Shown here: positions 62,675 to 64,000 of the stretch, piece by piece
How the letters are laid out: each line of letters begins with the position of its first letter
Position numbering within the stretch: the first letter of the stretch is position 1
Assembly (NCBI GenBank): GCA_029983695.1
Contig: JASBZB010000013.1
Coordinates: 37,858 to 101,857 of the forward strand
Length of the DNA stretch: 64,000 nucleotides
From: Lutispora sp003527145
GTDB lineage: Bacteria; Bacillota; Clostridia; Lutisporales; Lutisporaceae
Reading direction: 5' to 3'
The notes under the pieces: model-generated
What the model saw: the letters and a program-made list of their open reading frames with translations, nothing else
Databases searched by the model: none
What the model was told of the DNA's origin: nothing
Position numbers and translations under genes: made by a program

Positions 62675-64000
62675 TTAAAACTCTTTCATAGTCTTTGTTG
62701 ACCAGCCTACTACCATGTCTCCGCAGAACATTGCATTGTTTTCCATTATTATAGAGCCGTCCGCTCTAACCGATGGACCCAATATTGCATCGTTGCTCCA
62801 GCCGCCGGAAAGCCCATCCCTTGCCAAGGATTCCAGTTCTCCTATCACTGTTTCCATTGCGGGAAGCTCGATCATCTCAGAAACATTGCCGCAAGATACT
62901 ATGGCGTTTGCCTTTTCATCCAAAGCGACCAAAGGCTGTGAAGCACCGTCTCTTCCTGTGCATTCATTTGTCAATCCGACAGTCTTAACTCCGGCATCTT
63001 CCAGCGCAACTATACATGCGATAAAATCGGCATCAGGATTTCCGTAACCTTCTTCAGCTACAATAGCTGAAGAAGCGCCCAGAGATTTTGCGATCTGTGC
63101 CACATAAAGAGCCGCTCTTTGCTTCTGCTCGAGAGCAACATTCAGGTTTGACATTATAACACCTAGAAAGTTCAGTGTTTTACCGTGCTCCTGATATAAT
63201 CTTTTTATCATTGGGAAGTTCTGAAAATCATATGTTGACCATTTTGAAGAGCAGGGCATAAAGGATCCGGAGATCATAGCTCCATCCAGTACTTCATTGG
63301 GATGCATAAAGGTCGGAAGCATTCTGTTGCAGTCCCACCCATAGGCTAAGTCATTATATCCCAGCTCTTCCATCTGTGATTGAGGCTGAAGCACAAGAAC
63401 TACACTTGGAAGCTCATTAACCTCTGCCGATCTCTTTGTAACTGCCTCCAATTCATAAACCTCGACTTCCTCCGGCTCCATTTTTTCAACGCTCTTTCCT
63501 ACATATTCAGCAAGTCTCATGCCGGCCCATCTTAGTGCATGGTTTTTCTTTTGCTGTTCATTCTTCTCGAAATCTTCGTCAGTATCTCCAACCAAAACTA
63601 AATTCTTTAATTTCGAATAATACGTATATTTTGCGCCTTCCCCGCCCATGTCAATGAGTCCGTCCTGGAAGCCTCCCCAATGTCTGCCTACTACAAGTAT
63701 GCTTGAATCCTTAAGAGCGTGAATTTTCCCCTCTCCGGCTTGCATAAGCTCTCCGGTCACTCCTGGGAATACCGGGCCTCCGCCTACACGGCATCTTGCC
63801 TCGATAGCTTCTTTAACGGGAACCAGACGAACCATATCTCCGGGCTTAACAACCAGGAGATCCGCTTCTGTAATATGTTCATCTTCAAAAACAACATCGA
63901 GGGCTTCTTTTTTGTTGATAGTCAAAATGCCATCCTTGTATTCTGTTTCAGCTCCAAACACGATGTCCTTTACATAGAATTTACCTATTTCCAGTTTCAT
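62675..64000 (-). CDS. grdI: Betaine (or sarcosine/glycine) reductase component B alpha subunit precursor
   Basis: 441 residues, ATG at the last three bases of the window. Homologous to GrdE/GrdG/GrdI, which are cleaved to give a pyruvoyl-containing subunit. Conserved features are RCRVGGGPVFPGVTGEL near 69, DLAYGWDCNRMLPT near 217, GSFMPCSSKWSTYDFQN with Cys250 (the likely pyruvoyl-forming cysteine, inferred), and SNLNVALEQKQR. It is followed by grdH after 15 bp. The pair forms component B, specific for the amine substrate. GrdA and GrdCD are not in the window. Confidence 0.85.
   Translation of the reverse strand: MKLEIGKFYVKDIVFGAETEYKDGILTINKKEALDVVFEDEHITEADLLVVKPGDMVRLVPVKEAIEARCRVGGGPVFPGVTGELMQAGEGKIHALKDSSILVVGRHWGGFQDGLIDMGGEGAKYTYYSKLKNLVLVGDTDEDFEKNEQQKKNHALRWAGMRLAEYVGKSVEKMEPEEVEVYELEAVTKRSAEVNELPSVVLVLQPQSQMEELGYNDLAYGWDCNRMLPTFMHPNEVLDGAMISGSFMPCSSKWSTYDFQNFPMIKRLYQEHGKTLNFLGVIMSNLNVALEQKQRAALYVAQIAKSLGASSAIVAEEGYGNPDADFIACIVALEDAGVKTVGLTNECTGRDGASQPLVALDEKANAIVSCGNVSEMIELPAMETVIGELESLARDGLSGGWSNDAILGPSVRADGSIIMENNAMFCGDMVVGWSTKTMKEF

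Noticed and set aside
1..64000. CRISPR arrays, tRNA or rRNA genes, complete insertion sequences or prophage
   Set aside because: No regularly spaced repeats, no tRNA-like cloverleaf or rRNA sequence, and no transposase, integrase or phage structural gene were seen.

Overview
The window comes from an AT-rich, strictly anaerobic Clostridia-type Firmicute with amino-acid (Stickland-like) metabolism. The evidence is three O2-labile glycyl-radical or radical-SAM systems, a selenocysteine-containing component B of betaine/sarcosine/glycine reductase, a tungsten-type aldehyde:ferredoxin oxidoreductase, a double-cubane-cluster reductase system, and many Firmicute regulators (XRE-cupin, MerR, AraC, TetR, two sigma-54 activators). 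No rRNA, tRNA, CRISPR array or complete insertion sequence was seen.

Layout: 0-5.2 kb, an oligopeptide ABC transporter (oppBCDF, oppF cut by the window edge), an XRE-cupin regulator and an Xaa-Pro-type M24 peptidase; an exact 20-bp repeat lies upstream of both transcription units. 5.4-10.3 kb, a glycyl radical enzyme closely resembling trans-4-hydroxy-L-proline dehydratase (HypD), its activase and a sigma-54 activator, with a near-perfect -24/-12 promoter and two 18-bp upstream activator-like sites. Together these first two blocks look like a route for taking up and degrading proline/hydroxyproline peptides. 10.5-15.6 kb, housekeeping and envelope genes, including hisS preceded by a His-codon leader peptide and mutually exclusive hairpins (a classical ribosome-mediated attenuator). 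15.7-18 kb, a double-cubane-cluster reductase operon. 18.3-24.7 kb, two chemoreceptors and a two-component system. 24.8-30 kb, YjjI/YjjW (glycyl radical enzyme of unknown role), a ThiS/MoaD-like protein, AOR and a polyferredoxin. 30.2-33.5 kb, a four-gene HcnABC/LhpBEF-like flavin/iron-sulfur dehydrogenase with its own -24/-12 promoter next to a second sigma-54 activator. 35.4-42.6 kb, addAB.

42.6-48.4 kb is an AT-rich, decayed defence island (type III res and mod, a DUF1016/YhcG remnant and a possible antitoxin remnant), each gene carrying a frameshift or nonsense lesion. 48.5-54.5 kb holds an AlbA_2 regulator with a palindromic operator, YdcF, a cysteine-rich small protein, and a TetR-HelD-ACP-like operon. 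The HelD gene carries an in-frame, hairpin-rich insertion resembling an IS200/IS605 or HEARO-type RNA end. 54.6-59.6 kb holds regulators, an ECF S component with a switch-like leader, a P-loop kinase, DUF3842 and an Fe-S aldo/keto reductase.

59.8-64 kb holds a BCCT transporter behind grdH (UGA read as selenocysteine) and grdI, most likely a betaine uptake and reduction operon continuing past the window edge. A ~70-85 bp element with terminal inverted repeats occurs twice (33.9 and 51.1 kb) and looks like an undescribed miniature element.
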